DNA of 64,000 nucleotides from assembly GCF_003014595.1 (NCBI RefSeq), contig NZ_PYGK01000011.1:124001-188000 (forward strand), read 5' to 3'. This stretch comes from Chitinophaga ginsengisoli (lineage in GTDB: Bacteria > Bacteroidota > Bacteroidia > Chitinophagales > Chitinophagaceae). Shown in pieces: positions 56,146-64,000 of this stretch. The first letter of the stretch is position 1, and the number at the start of each line of letters is the position of its first letter. The position numbers and the translations under genes were made by a program. Under the pieces are notes generated by a model. That model saw nothing but the letters and a program-made list of their open reading frames with translations. It was not told the DNA's origin and made no database searches.

Positions 56146-58497
56146 ATGCAAATAAAAGAAATCCGTATCCTACCACCCATCGCAATAGGGCGTCTGGGCG
56201 CTTCTCCGCTTCCTGTAGACGCATATGACCTCGTTATTCCGGATAACAAACCGCTTGATTTCAGACAAATAAAACCTGCACCAACATTCACTGTAGATAA
56301 TCTTTATCATACTGTCACCGCCAGTGTGCCCGACAGGATCGAATTCAAGGACCCTGCGCAAAACGACGGCTACATTCGTCCGGTAGCACCTTTCCTCGAA
56401 CTCTTTGCTATTACTTCTGATAATCCGGATATGCTCGTTCCCCTTACAGAAGCATTGTTGAAGAGTGCTGGTCTCTCCCTTGACAATATCAGCTGGTCAG
56501 TGACTGTAGGCAACCTGAAACTATTCCGCAGAACAGGTAATGTCAAAGACCAGATCATCGCTACCGTGGAGAACATCAAAGATTCTTATGTATACAAGCT
56601 GATTGGAGAGTGCACAAACTTCAAGGACGGCAGAACATTGCCTCTCGGTTCTGTACAATTCATCAAACCATCAGACGACTTTCCGGGCTTACGGTTCCGC
56701 TTCACGCCAGCTGCTGGTAACGTATATGGCTCCGCGACCAAAAGAATAGAAAGCGAAGGTGCGCCACCAACTGACGATCCGGTTATCACCAGCGATCACC
56801 AGGTACTGTATGATCCGACTAAAGGCGGTTGGCAGGGGTATACGGAGAAGGCTGACTTCAATCCCAACTATACGATGCCTGCACAGATATTTGCAGGTTA
56901 CAGCACAAAGGATGGCGACCAGGTAAGCTGGGGCTACCTCGATGATGAGTGTGATGGTATTGTAACCGCCACCTTGCAACCAACTGATAACAGTATTGCG
57001 CCACTCAGCGCTACCGCACATATAGTGGCAGGGCCGCCGGCATTCGCTCCGGACATCCTGCCTATCCGCGCCGTGTCTGATGAACTGGAACAGATCATCA
57101 AAGGCACAGCACCTGATACAGAAGTGCCTATTGAAGTGGCTGAAGAAGTAGTCCGCCGCGCCTTTGAATCCATTACGCTCATGAACACCGCTGTCATGAA
57201 CGGCAACCCCATTAATGGCAGGGAGAATGTGGCCAGCACCATGGTAAGACAGGATACCAACGACTTTGGCCGCCTGTTTGAACCTATCATGGCAAGTTCT
57301 ATCGTAGACAACCTGGCCCTTCGCACCCTGCATGAAAGAGTGTTTAACGGTCTGAGCACCGGAGCAGCCACCTGGTTTGCTTCTGCTCTCCGCAAACCGC
57401 ATAAGATCGGCGACCTCTCGGACTCAGAGCGCCGTAAGATGCCCGGTCTTATGAGGGGCGCCGACGGAAGAGCCCTGACACTTACTCACCGGATGATCAA
57501 TAACGTGATACAGGCAGCAGCCAATGCTATGTTCCAGTCCAGTGACAACGCTACGCCGGCGCCATCAGCACCTCCTGTTCCCGGGCAACCGCTGAAAGCT
57601 GATGACCTCATTGCGCAATTACACTACCGCGGTGAAGGTAACCCATACAGCGTATTACCCAGGGCTGCGATCTCTAACTGCTTTCCCGGACTGGAGTTCG
57701 ACTTCAGGAACTTATGGCGGCATACTTTCCAGAATGTGACCATGAGTGAAAATGATAACTATGTGCTTGATGATACTACCGGCTTTAACTTAAAAGGCCG
57801 GCGCCTGGTAGCCGTAGAGGGACAACCTACTATGGTGCCCGGAGAAGGACCAGTATTCCCCGGAGGAGACAATGTCCATCTGACCACGACAGACAATCCG
57901 AATGGTGCTGCGTTTATGGAATGGTCTAATCTCATTGCCGGTTTTAATCTGAAACCCGGACAAACTGTGCGGGTACAATTCACCGCAGGTGAAGCAACCC
58001 TGCCGGTGCTAGTCAAACCAGGAGAACTAAACGACAAGGTAAAATATCCGGAGTTCACGCTGACGGTAAACAGCTATATGACGCCTAATACAGCGGCATT
58101 ATCGCCCACTATCGTTGCTCCCGGAGAACTGACACATGGCCTCTGTGCCCCCTGGCAGAACGACTACCGGGAATGTGCCTGCTATTACTGGGCCGCCAGC
58201 CGGCCTGACTATGTGAACGTGGAACCGGGTGAAGATGGCCTCAGTCATGGCGATATGTGGCTGGCTAAAAGACGCACAGGAGAATATATCCCAGACAATC
58301 GTACAGACTCCCGCCTTTTCTCTTACGATGATCTTTTCAAAGACTGGCAGGGAGAGCTCAGTTTTATTATCAACGGCCGTGATGCAGTAGCCTCTCCGTC
58401 TACCTCCGGAACATCAGGAGATACCAGCGGACAAAGTGATAAAACCGCCAAACCTAGTACACAGGTGCATCCAAACCCTTCACTAATCGATAAATAA
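56146..58497 (+). CDS. LodA/GoxA-like CTQ-dependent oxidase-like protein
   Basis: 783 residues. The N-terminus 'IKEIRILPPIAIGRLGAS' and later 'LRFRFTPAAGNVYGSATKRI' and 'SWGYLDDECDGIVTATLQP' are typical of the LodA family of amino-acid oxidases that carry a cysteine tryptophylquinone. The motif 'PWQNDYREC' gives Asp673 and Cys677, matching the D-x3-C (Asp512/Cys516) of LodA. Trp734 in 'LFKDWQGELSFI' lies 57 residues later and is the best candidate for the Trp partner (65 residues apart in LodA). A second Cys (679) follows. There is no signal peptide, as usual for the family. It probably oxidises an amine or amino acid with release of H2O2, but the substrate cannot be read from sequence. The stop codon touches the start of the radical SAM gene. 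Confidence 0.85.
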   Translation: MQIKEIRILPPIAIGRLGASPLPVDAYDLVIPDNKPLDFRQIKPAPTFTVDNLYHTVTASVPDRIEFKDPAQNDGYIRPVAPFLELFAITSDNPDMLVPLTEALLKSAGLSLDNISWSVTVGNLKLFRRTGNVKDQIIATVENIKDSYVYKLIGECTNFKDGRTLPLGSVQFIKPSDDFPGLRFRFTPAAGNVYGSATKRIESEGAPPTDDPVITSDHQVLYDPTKGGWQGYTEKADFNPNYTMPAQIFAGYSTKDGDQVSWGYLDDECDGIVTATLQPTDNSIAPLSATAHIVAGPPAFAPDILPIRAVSDELEQIIKGTAPDTEVPIEVAEEVVRRAFESITLMNTAVMNGNPINGRENVASTMVRQDTNDFGRLFEPIMASSIVDNLALRTLHERVFNGLSTGAATWFASALRKPHKIGDLSDSERRKMPGLMRGADGRALTLTHRMINNVIQAAANAMFQSSDNATPAPSAPPVPGQPLKADDLIAQLHYRGEGNPYSVLPRAAISNCFPGLEFDFRNLWRHTFQNVTMSENDNYVLDDTTGFNLKGRRLVAVEGQPTMVPGEGPVFPGGDNVHLTTTDNPNGAAFMEWSNLIAGFNLKPGQTVRVQFTAGEATLPVLVKPGELNDKVKYPEFTLTVNSYMTPNTAALSPTIVAPGELTHGLCAPWQNDYRECACYYWAASRPDYVNVEPGEDGLSHGDMWLAKRRTGEYIPDNRTDSRLFSYDDLFKDWQGELSFIINGRDAVASPSTSGTSGDTSGQSDKTAKPSTQVHPNPSLIDK

Positions 58498-59883
58498 ATG
58501 TCTCCTGCTATTACACAACAATCAGGGGCTGATTCACTGGCAGTGATTGCCAGTGAATTGGCTTCGCTGATCAACATAAAATCAGTCCCACGCTCTCCAC
58601 AGATTCACCTGGTGCCCACCGCGCACAATACCCAGCTGTTTGTTGTGAATGGCAGCCGTTTACACAATATCTCTTCTACCGTTGAAGCCCGTATAGAACA
58701 ACTGCTGCAGCAACGGGATGAAGCAGGTATTGCCAATGAACTGATCGCCCTCGGACTGGACATGCCGGTCCTCATCAACGACGAGCCACTGCAAAGCCCT
58801 AAGATCTATGCACTGTCGCTGGCCATTGCCCAGAAATGTAACATGGGCTGTACTTATTGTTACGCTGACCAGGGCGACTTTGGAGGTCCTATGAAGAATA
58901 TGACGACTGATACTGCCCGGCAATCAATAAACCTTTTATTGAAAGACTGTGAGCCTGGCAGCAAGGTACAGGTCACCTTTCTGGGTGGCGAACCACTCAT
59001 TAACAGGAAAGCATTAAGGGATACTACTGTATATGCGTTTGAGGAAGGCCGCCGGAAGAATGTACAGGTCAATTTCTCCCTGACCTCTAACGGTACCCTG
59101 CTGAAGGAAGACGATGCCGCTTTTTTTGAGGAATATGGCTTCGCCGTCACCATTAGTTTAGACGGCATCGGCGAACAGCATGACCAGCTACGTCCCATGA
59201 AGAATGGCGCCGGCACTTACCAGCAGATCATTGAAAAGATCCGCCCATTACTGGCCACCCAGCGTAGGATGCAGGTCTCTGCCCGGGTAACGGTCACACC
59301 AGCCAATATGGACCTGACAAAGACACTGCAGGAGTTTGTGGACATGGGCTTTCACAGCGTAGGCTTTTCCCCCTTGCTGCGTTCCAGCAGTGGGAAAGGC
59401 GAAATGTCAAAAGAAGACCTGGACCAGATGTTGCAGGGCATGATAGCCTGCGGACTGCTCTTTGAACAGCATGTCATCATGGGAAAGCGTTTCCCTTTTC
59501 TGAATATGGTGAACGCCTTGAAAGAGATCGCCAAAGGTACACACAGGCCCTATCCCTGTGGCGCCGGCGCCGGTTATATGGGCGTATCTGCCGATGGTGA
59601 GTTAGCTGCCTGTCACCGTTTCGTGAATGAACCCGCGGGCCATATGGGTGATCTTATTAATGGAATAAATCCTACCTTACAAAACGACTGGCTTGCATCA
59701 AGACACGTGCATCACCAGGAACCCTGTCACCAGTGCTGGGCCAGGTATCTCTGTGGCGGCGGTTGCCATCACGAAGTACTGGAAAGAGGCCGTACTGCCT
59801 GTGACTATATACGTGGCTGGCTGCATTATACGATGCAGGCCCACGAAAGGCTCGCCAGACTGGCGCCCCATTGGTACAAGTAG
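58498..59883 (+). CDS. radical SAM/SPASM peptide-modifying enzyme, QhpD-like
   Basis: 461 residues. Cys114, Cys118 and Cys121 in 'CNMGCTYCYAD' form the CxxxCxxC [4Fe-4S] site of radical SAM enzymes. The C-terminal SPASM domain holds cysteines near residues 354, 372, 410, 413, 419, 423 and 435 ('EPCHQCWARYLCGGGCHHE'), sites for two further clusters. The arrangement resembles QhpD/PeaB, which forms Cys-to-Asp/Glu thioether links in the quinohemoprotein amine dehydrogenase subunit QhpC, another CTQ protein. The start codon directly follows the LodA-like stop codon, so the target is most probably that protein. No small precursor peptide gene is visible nearby. Confidence 0.87.
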   Translation: MSPAITQQSGADSLAVIASELASLINIKSVPRSPQIHLVPTAHNTQLFVVNGSRLHNISSTVEARIEQLLQQRDEAGIANELIALGLDMPVLINDEPLQSPKIYALSLAIAQKCNMGCTYCYADQGDFGGPMKNMTTDTARQSINLLLKDCEPGSKVQVTFLGGEPLINRKALRDTTVYAFEEGRRKNVQVNFSLTSNGTLLKEDDAAFFEEYGFAVTISLDGIGEQHDQLRPMKNGAGTYQQIIEKIRPLLATQRRMQVSARVTVTPANMDLTKTLQEFVDMGFHSVGFSPLLRSSSGKGEMSKEDLDQMLQGMIACGLLFEQHVIMGKRFPFLNMVNALKEIAKGTHRPYPCGAGAGYMGVSADGELAACHRFVNEPAGHMGDLINGINPTLQNDWLASRHVHHQEPCHQCWARYLCGGGCHHEVLERGRTACDYIRGWLHYTMQAHERLARLAPHWYK

Positions 59884-59899
59884 CTATTCAATACATATT

Positions 59900-61369
59900 A
59901 TGACCCCGGAACAAACAACTGACGTGCTTATCATTGGAGCTGGCCCCGCAGGTACCTGCGCAGCATTACGCCTGCTCGCCCTCGGCCACAAAGTGGCGCT
60001 GGCAGAAAGTGAACCCTTTCCCCGCCCGCAGATCGGCGAATCCTTGTCGCCCGGTATACAGAACATTTTCGACTACCTCGATGCGACAGACCTCCTTAGC
60101 ACCCGGAACTACCTCCATCAGCTAAACGCACAGGTAATATGGGATACCACCTCTCCTCAAACGGTCAGCGCCGCACAACGGGGTTCCGGTGTAATGGTAG
60201 ACAGGGCACAACTCGACAAGGACCTGCTCGATCTGGCCGTCCAACGCGGCCTGCAGCTCTACCAGCCTGCCCGCTTTGAAAGCTGCAAACAGGTAGATGG
60301 CAGCTGGCAATCCCAACTCCGCCAGGATACCCGGACTATCATTGTCAACAGCAGGTTCATACTCGATGCCCGCGGGCGCCGCGGTAACAATATGCAGAAC
60401 AGGGTACTTACAGCTCCCCCTACTATCGCAATATGGGGCCATTTACCGGCACATCTCATGCCGGCTGACACTTTGGTCGAAGCAGGCAAAAAAGGCTGGA
60501 TTTGGGGCTCTCCCACCCCGAACAGGCAATTCAGGATCATTACCTTTACAGACCCCAGGGAATTAAGAGGTAATATCGTTGCCGGCGTATTCCATGACCT
60601 GCTCTCCGAAACGCAATTATTCCAGCAAGCAGCGGGAAGCTGGGAAATCGATGAACTGCAGACCTGCACTGTCTTTACCTACGCACATACGGCCCCCTGG
60701 CAGGACAACTACCTCCGGCTGGGTGAAGCGGCCTTTTCCCTGGATCCCCTTTCATCTACCGGCGTAGAGAAAGCCATGCGCTTCTCCCTACAGGCGGCCA
60801 TAGCGGTCAATACCATTCTCAAAACCGGTCATACCGACATGGCGCGGACGTTCTTTGAAGACCGTATGATCGAATCCATCAGCAATCATACCCACTGGAC
60901 CAGCGGCTACTATGCACAGGCCTGGCCTGGACAGCAGCACGCCTTCTGGAAAGAAAGGTCTGTCCCGTTCATCGATCAGCTACCATCACCAACGGCGTTC
61001 TATGAAAAACTCAGCCACAAATTCACCGCCCCCCGTGAGAAAAGTCCCGAACAACTGATCAATGTACAACAGGAACTGCAACGTCTGTGGCATGAACCCG
61101 TACATCTTTCGGCTGAACTGATATTCAAAGAAACACCCTGTGTAATTGATGATATACTGGAGTTCCGCACAGCGATCCAACACCCTAACCTCGAACGCGA
61201 AATGGCCTACCTGGAGGCAGTTGAGATATCTCCTTTGCTCTCTGCAGCCCCAAAGGAGGCCACTTTTGGCAGTATTGTACAGCAATGGAGCACAGTACTG
61301 CCGTTCGAACAGGCTGTCCGTATTGCCTTCTTTTTGTGGGATAAGGACATTCTGTGTACCATTGCATAG
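59900..61369 (+). CDS. LodB-like FAD-dependent oxidoreductase
   Basis: 489 residues from the ATG at 59900, chosen because the FAD motif begins only 10 residues later; the frame also reads upstream into the radical SAM gene. 'DVLIIGAGPAGTCAALRLLA' is the dinucleotide-binding motif (Gly13, Gly15, Gly18), 'FPRPQIGESLSPGIQNIF' and 'LGEAAFSLDPLSSTGVEKAM' are the second and third motifs of the tryptophan-halogenase-like/LodB flavoproteins. LodB is needed to form CTQ in LodA. It is 16 bp downstream of the radical SAM gene and is the last gene of the cassette. Confidence 0.85.
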   Translation: MTPEQTTDVLIIGAGPAGTCAALRLLALGHKVALAESEPFPRPQIGESLSPGIQNIFDYLDATDLLSTRNYLHQLNAQVIWDTTSPQTVSAAQRGSGVMVDRAQLDKDLLDLAVQRGLQLYQPARFESCKQVDGSWQSQLRQDTRTIIVNSRFILDARGRRGNNMQNRVLTAPPTIAIWGHLPAHLMPADTLVEAGKKGWIWGSPTPNRQFRIITFTDPRELRGNIVAGVFHDLLSETQLFQQAAGSWEIDELQTCTVFTYAHTAPWQDNYLRLGEAAFSLDPLSSTGVEKAMRFSLQAAIAVNTILKTGHTDMARTFFEDRMIESISNHTHWTSGYYAQAWPGQQHAFWKERSVPFIDQLPSPTAFYEKLSHKFTAPREKSPEQLINVQQELQRLWHEPVHLSAELIFKETPCVIDDILEFRTAIQHPNLEREMAYLEAVEISPLLSAAPKEATFGSIVQQWSTVLPFEQAVRIAFFLWDKDILCTIA

Positions 61370-61375
61370 TAAAAG

Positions 61376-61391
61376 CGTCCGGAAACGGACG
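61376..61391 (+). terminator. stem-loop after the LodA-like cassette
   Basis: A perfect 6-bp GC-rich stem, CGTCCG with CGGACG around a GAAA tetraloop, begins 7 bp after the LodB-like stop codon. No T-run follows, so it may be an RNA 3'-end stabiliser or part of a factor-dependent terminator. Confidence 0.35.
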
Positions 61392-61517
61392 GAACTCATG
61401 CCGAAAGCGGACAATTAAACAGCCTTGTAAACATACATTCCATTGACTATAAGCTTATTGTAAGGTGGCATTGGCTTTGATCCCTATCGGGACATCCTCC
61501 ACCTAAACGTAACCTAT

Positions 61518-63872
61518 ATGTTCAGGAACTACTTTGTTCTCGCAATCAGGCATCTGAAACGCAATCTTAACTATGCCACACTGAATATCATTGGGCTCAC
61601 CCTGAGTATTGCCGCCTGCCTGATCATCTTTCTGATCACTAAAAATGAACTGACCTTTGATACCTATCACCGTAAGGCTGACAGGACCTACAGGGTTACG
61701 ATGAATGCGCTGGACTTTAACCCAAGTGTATCTCTCGCCATTGCGCCCGCCATGCGTAACGCTTTTCCTGAACTGGAAACTGTCTCGCAGTACTGGCACC
61801 GTACCGATGGTCTTGTGAAAGTAGGCAACGACCGTTACATGGAGAAAGAATATGCGTTTGCAGATGGATCTTTTACGAACATCTTCGACTATGAATGGTT
61901 GTCCGGTAATCCGCACACCGCACTGTCAGCGCCCAATACGGTCGTTCTGACGGAAAGTATCGCCCGTAAATATTTCGGCGACCAGTATGCCCTGGGCAAG
62001 ACATTCCAGCTTGACAACAACTACCTGCTGACAGTCACCGGTGTTATCAAAGACCTTCCTCCCAATACTGGTATGACCTTCGGATTCCTGGCATCCTTTG
62101 CTACTATTGAAAAAGAGATGAAGGAGGCCATGACCGAGTTCTATGCCATCACAGGCGGCAATACATTCATTGTTGTTCCTCCTCACTACGATATCAGAAA
62201 GATCGAAAGCCGCATGCCGGGTTTCATTAAGCAGAACTGGGGGGCTCAGATAGCGGCGGAAGCTAAACTGCTGATGCAGCCTCTGAAAGAGGTACACTTT
62301 GATCAACGTTACATACAGAGCGCCACTACTTCCCGCAATACTTATCGGGCATTGATTGCCATTGCGATCTTTATCATTGTGACCGCCTGTATCAACTTCA
62401 TCAACCTGGCTACAGCACAGGCCATGAAACGCGCCAGGGAAACCAGCGTCAGAAAAGTACTGGGCGCTCACCGCTTTCAACTCATCCGGCAGTTCCTCGG
62501 AGAAACAAGTGTGCTGGTGCTCGCTACGGTAGTATTCGGCCTAGGCATCGCCTACCTGGCATTACCACAGGTGGCATCCTGGCTGGATGTAAACATCGGT
62601 ATAGCACAGCTAAATCAGCCGCTGGTATATGCTCTGCTGGCAGCCCTCACCCTTATCATCATTTTACTGGCAGGTCTGTATCCTGCTTTCGTACAATCTT
62701 CTTTTCAGCCTGCCCTCAGTCTGAAAAGTACCACCGGTCAATCATCCCGTGGCTTAACCCTCCGCAAATCACTGGTATTTGTTCAATTCCTGGTATCACA
62801 GGTGCTGATCATCGGCACATTGGTGGTAGCCAAACAAATGGACTTTTTCAAAAACCAGGATCTGGGATTTAACAAGGAAGCAGTGATCTCTTTTGGTATT
62901 CCCGACAGAGCCAAGCGGGAAGTACTGGAGCAACAACTGAAGGAGAATATCGGTATCAAAGAGATGTCTTTTTCAACCGGCGCGCCCTCCTACAATCAGA
63001 ATTTCGCTCCCTTCTCCTGCCCGGCAAGAGGTATCACAAAGGATGATGTAGTGGAGCTGAAATTCGTCGATGAACAGTTCATGAAGATGTTTGACATGAA
63101 AATGCTTACAGGCGAAGGCATTACCCCCTCAACACGTAAAGACTCTGTCCCCCGCGTGGTTGTGAACGAAGCCTTGCTCCGGAAACTGAGCATTACCCGC
63201 CCGGAAGATGCTCTAGGCCTGACCATTATGCAGGGCCAGGCGAAACTGGAGATCAAGGGCGTAGTGAAGGACTTTCAGAGTGAATCCAAACACAAGGAAA
63301 AAAGACCCTGCATCCTCTTTAACAATCCGCGCGCGTTTAATACTGTCAGTGTAAGACTGTATCCACAACATATGCCTGCTACCATTGCCCACATAAAGAA
63401 AGACTGGTCAGCACTTTTCCCGGAAGATCTCTTTGCATATGAATTCCTGGACGACCATATTGCAACCATGTACAAACAGGAACAGAAGCTCTACACGGCA
63501 TACAGACTATTCTCAGGACTGGCCATTATAATCGGTTGCCTGGGATTATATGGACTGGTAGCCTTCGCAGCTGTTCAGCGCAATAAGGAAATAGGGATCA
63601 GGAAAGTATTGGGCGCCTCTATTCCTGATATTGTTGTGCTATTCGGTAAAGAATTTATGTTGCTGATCGCATTGGCATTCCTGGTAGCTACACCACTATC
63701 TTATTACCTGATGTACAACTGGCTGGGCAACTTTGCTTATCATATTTCACTCAGTGCGGGCATCTTTATTGTTGCAATTGTACTATCAGTGCTCATAGCA
63801 GCAGTGACGATCGCTCATCAATCTATCAGAGCAGCATTGTCCAGTCCTTTAAAGAGCCTGAGAACAGAGTAA
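61518..63872 (+). CDS. MacB/FtsX-type ABC transporter permease
   Basis: 784 residues. The N-terminal helix 'YATLNIIGLTLSIAACLIIF' is followed by a large extracytoplasmic MacB_PCD domain (about residues 40-260). Two FtsX-type three-helix units follow, near residues 275-400 and 665-784; 'MKRARETSVRKVLGAHRFQL' and 'QRNKEIGIRKVLGASIPDIV' are the paired cytoplasmic signatures of each. Such double-FtsX permeases without a fused ATPase are numerous in Chitinophaga and usually work with a separate ATPase. No ATPase gene is adjacent. It is 148 bp downstream of the cassette and may be transcribed independently. Confidence 0.9.
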   Translation: MFRNYFVLAIRHLKRNLNYATLNIIGLTLSIAACLIIFLITKNELTFDTYHRKADRTYRVTMNALDFNPSVSLAIAPAMRNAFPELETVSQYWHRTDGLVKVGNDRYMEKEYAFADGSFTNIFDYEWLSGNPHTALSAPNTVVLTESIARKYFGDQYALGKTFQLDNNYLLTVTGVIKDLPPNTGMTFGFLASFATIEKEMKEAMTEFYAITGGNTFIVVPPHYDIRKIESRMPGFIKQNWGAQIAAEAKLLMQPLKEVHFDQRYIQSATTSRNTYRALIAIAIFIIVTACINFINLATAQAMKRARETSVRKVLGAHRFQLIRQFLGETSVLVLATVVFGLGIAYLALPQVASWLDVNIGIAQLNQPLVYALLAALTLIIILLAGLYPAFVQSSFQPALSLKSTTGQSSRGLTLRKSLVFVQFLVSQVLIIGTLVVAKQMDFFKNQDLGFNKEAVISFGIPDRAKREVLEQQLKENIGIKEMSFSTGAPSYNQNFAPFSCPARGITKDDVVELKFVDEQFMKMFDMKMLTGEGITPSTRKDSVPRVVVNEALLRKLSITRPEDALGLTIMQGQAKLEIKGVVKDFQSESKHKEKRPCILFNNPRAFNTVSVRLYPQHMPATIAHIKKDWSALFPEDLFAYEFLDDHIATMYKQEQKLYTAYRLFSGLAIIIGCLGLYGLVAFAAVQRNKEIGIRKVLGASIPDIVVLFGKEFMLLIALAFLVATPLSYYLMYNWLGNFAYHISLSAGIFIVAIVLSVLIAAVTIAHQSIRAALSSPLKSLRTE

Positions 63873-63890
63873 AAACAACAGACCATCAAT

Positions 63891-63936
63891 AACAAAAGGA
63901 GGCGCATCACTAAGAAATGATGCGCCTCCTTTTGTT
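63891..63936. terminator. strong bidirectional terminator
   Basis: A perfect 19-bp stem (63891-63909 with 63918-63936) has an 8-base loop, and the stem itself ends in an A-run/T-run, so it can act in both directions. It lies between the permease stop at 63872 and the end of a minus-strand gene at 63949. Confidence 0.85.
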
Positions 63937-63948
63937 ATGCTCAGCCAT

Positions 63949-64000
63949 TTACTGCCATCCAGGCGTCTGCCTGAATATCTTATTCCCATACGCAGCCGCT
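63949..64000 (-). CDS. C-terminal end of an unidentified minus-strand gene
   Basis: The last 16 codons of an open frame are visible, reading 'AAYGNKIFRQTPGWQ' before a TAA whose complement lies at 63949-63951. The position behind a bidirectional terminator supports a real gene end. Too little is present for a family call. Confidence 0.4.
   Translation of the reverse strand, partial: AAAYGNKIFRQTPGWQ

Noticed and set aside
57679-57681. Cys512 ('ISNCFPGLEF') as the CTQ cysteine
   Set aside because: It lacks the Asp four residues before and is more than 200 residues from Trp734; Cys677 fits the LodA motif.
58189-58191. Trp682 ('YYWAASRPD') as the CTQ tryptophan
   Set aside because: It is only five residues after Cys677. 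In LodA the partner Trp is about 65 residues away, and Trp734 fits that spacing and its local motif much better.
1-64000. Search for tRNA, rRNA, CRISPR arrays and insertion sequences
   Set aside because: None was seen by eye; no direct-repeat arrays and no transposase motifs. A profile search could still find a small RNA.

Overview
The window looks like a chromosome segment of a Chitinophaga-like member of the Bacteroidota. The grounds are the gene content: a large PKD/SprB-type surface protein, SpvB/RHS-like secreted proteins with DUF6443-type N-termini, and a MacB/FtsX permease of the kind common in Chitinophagaceae. Shine-Dalgarno signals are weak or absent and many junctions are ATGA-type overlaps. 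No rRNA, tRNA, CRISPR array or insertion sequence was seen.

Left part (1-31 kb), accessory and mostly on the minus strand. A three-gene surface operon (8218 down to 1) encodes a huge PA14-containing secreted protein, a small secreted protein and a SprB-like adhesin that runs off the left edge. A two-gene unit follows: a membrane protein and a lipoprotein with an HEIGH metallopeptidase motif. Two plus-strand genes come next; the second is a DUF4157 protein of the extracellular-contractile-injection-system (eCIS) effector type that also carries amidoligase-like motifs. A 1479-residue WGR/SUKH-like/TPR protein and a run of small secreted, membrane or immunity-like genes lead into an RHS polymorphic-toxin locus (30.9 kb down to 21.3 kb). 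That locus holds a tail-fibre-like protein, a SpvB-like protein, an RHS core protein with a C-terminal toxin-like tip and a probable membrane-anchored immunity protein.

Middle part (31.3-52.3 kb): a cobalamin riboswitch followed by about twenty closely packed plus-strand genes for corrin-ring synthesis, cobalt uptake and insertion, adenosylation and nucleotide-loop assembly. The ring enzymes are of the early-cobalt (anaerobic) type (CbiX, CbiL, CbiH-CbiC fusion, CbiET, CbiG-CbiF fusion, CbiJ, CbiD). The same operon also encodes a CobN-type chelatase with ChlI- and ChlD-like partners. SUMT, CbiA, CbiP and CbiB are not in the window.

Right part (52.3-64 kb): a membrane-embedded amidohydrolase on the minus strand diverges from a compact four-gene plus-strand cassette. 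The cassette encodes a VioB-type ferritin-like protein, a LodA/GoxA-like protein predicted to carry cysteine tryptophylquinone (CTQ), a QhpD-like radical SAM/SPASM enzyme and a LodB-like flavoprotein. The radical SAM enzyme and ferritin-like protein are not part of the classical two-gene lodAB system, so this is the most interesting unit here. A MacB/FtsX-type permease, a strong bidirectional terminator and the end of another minus-strand gene close the window. Two nearly identical palindromes, 44 kb apart and each just over 50 bp upstream of a minus-strand gene, suggest a shared regulator.
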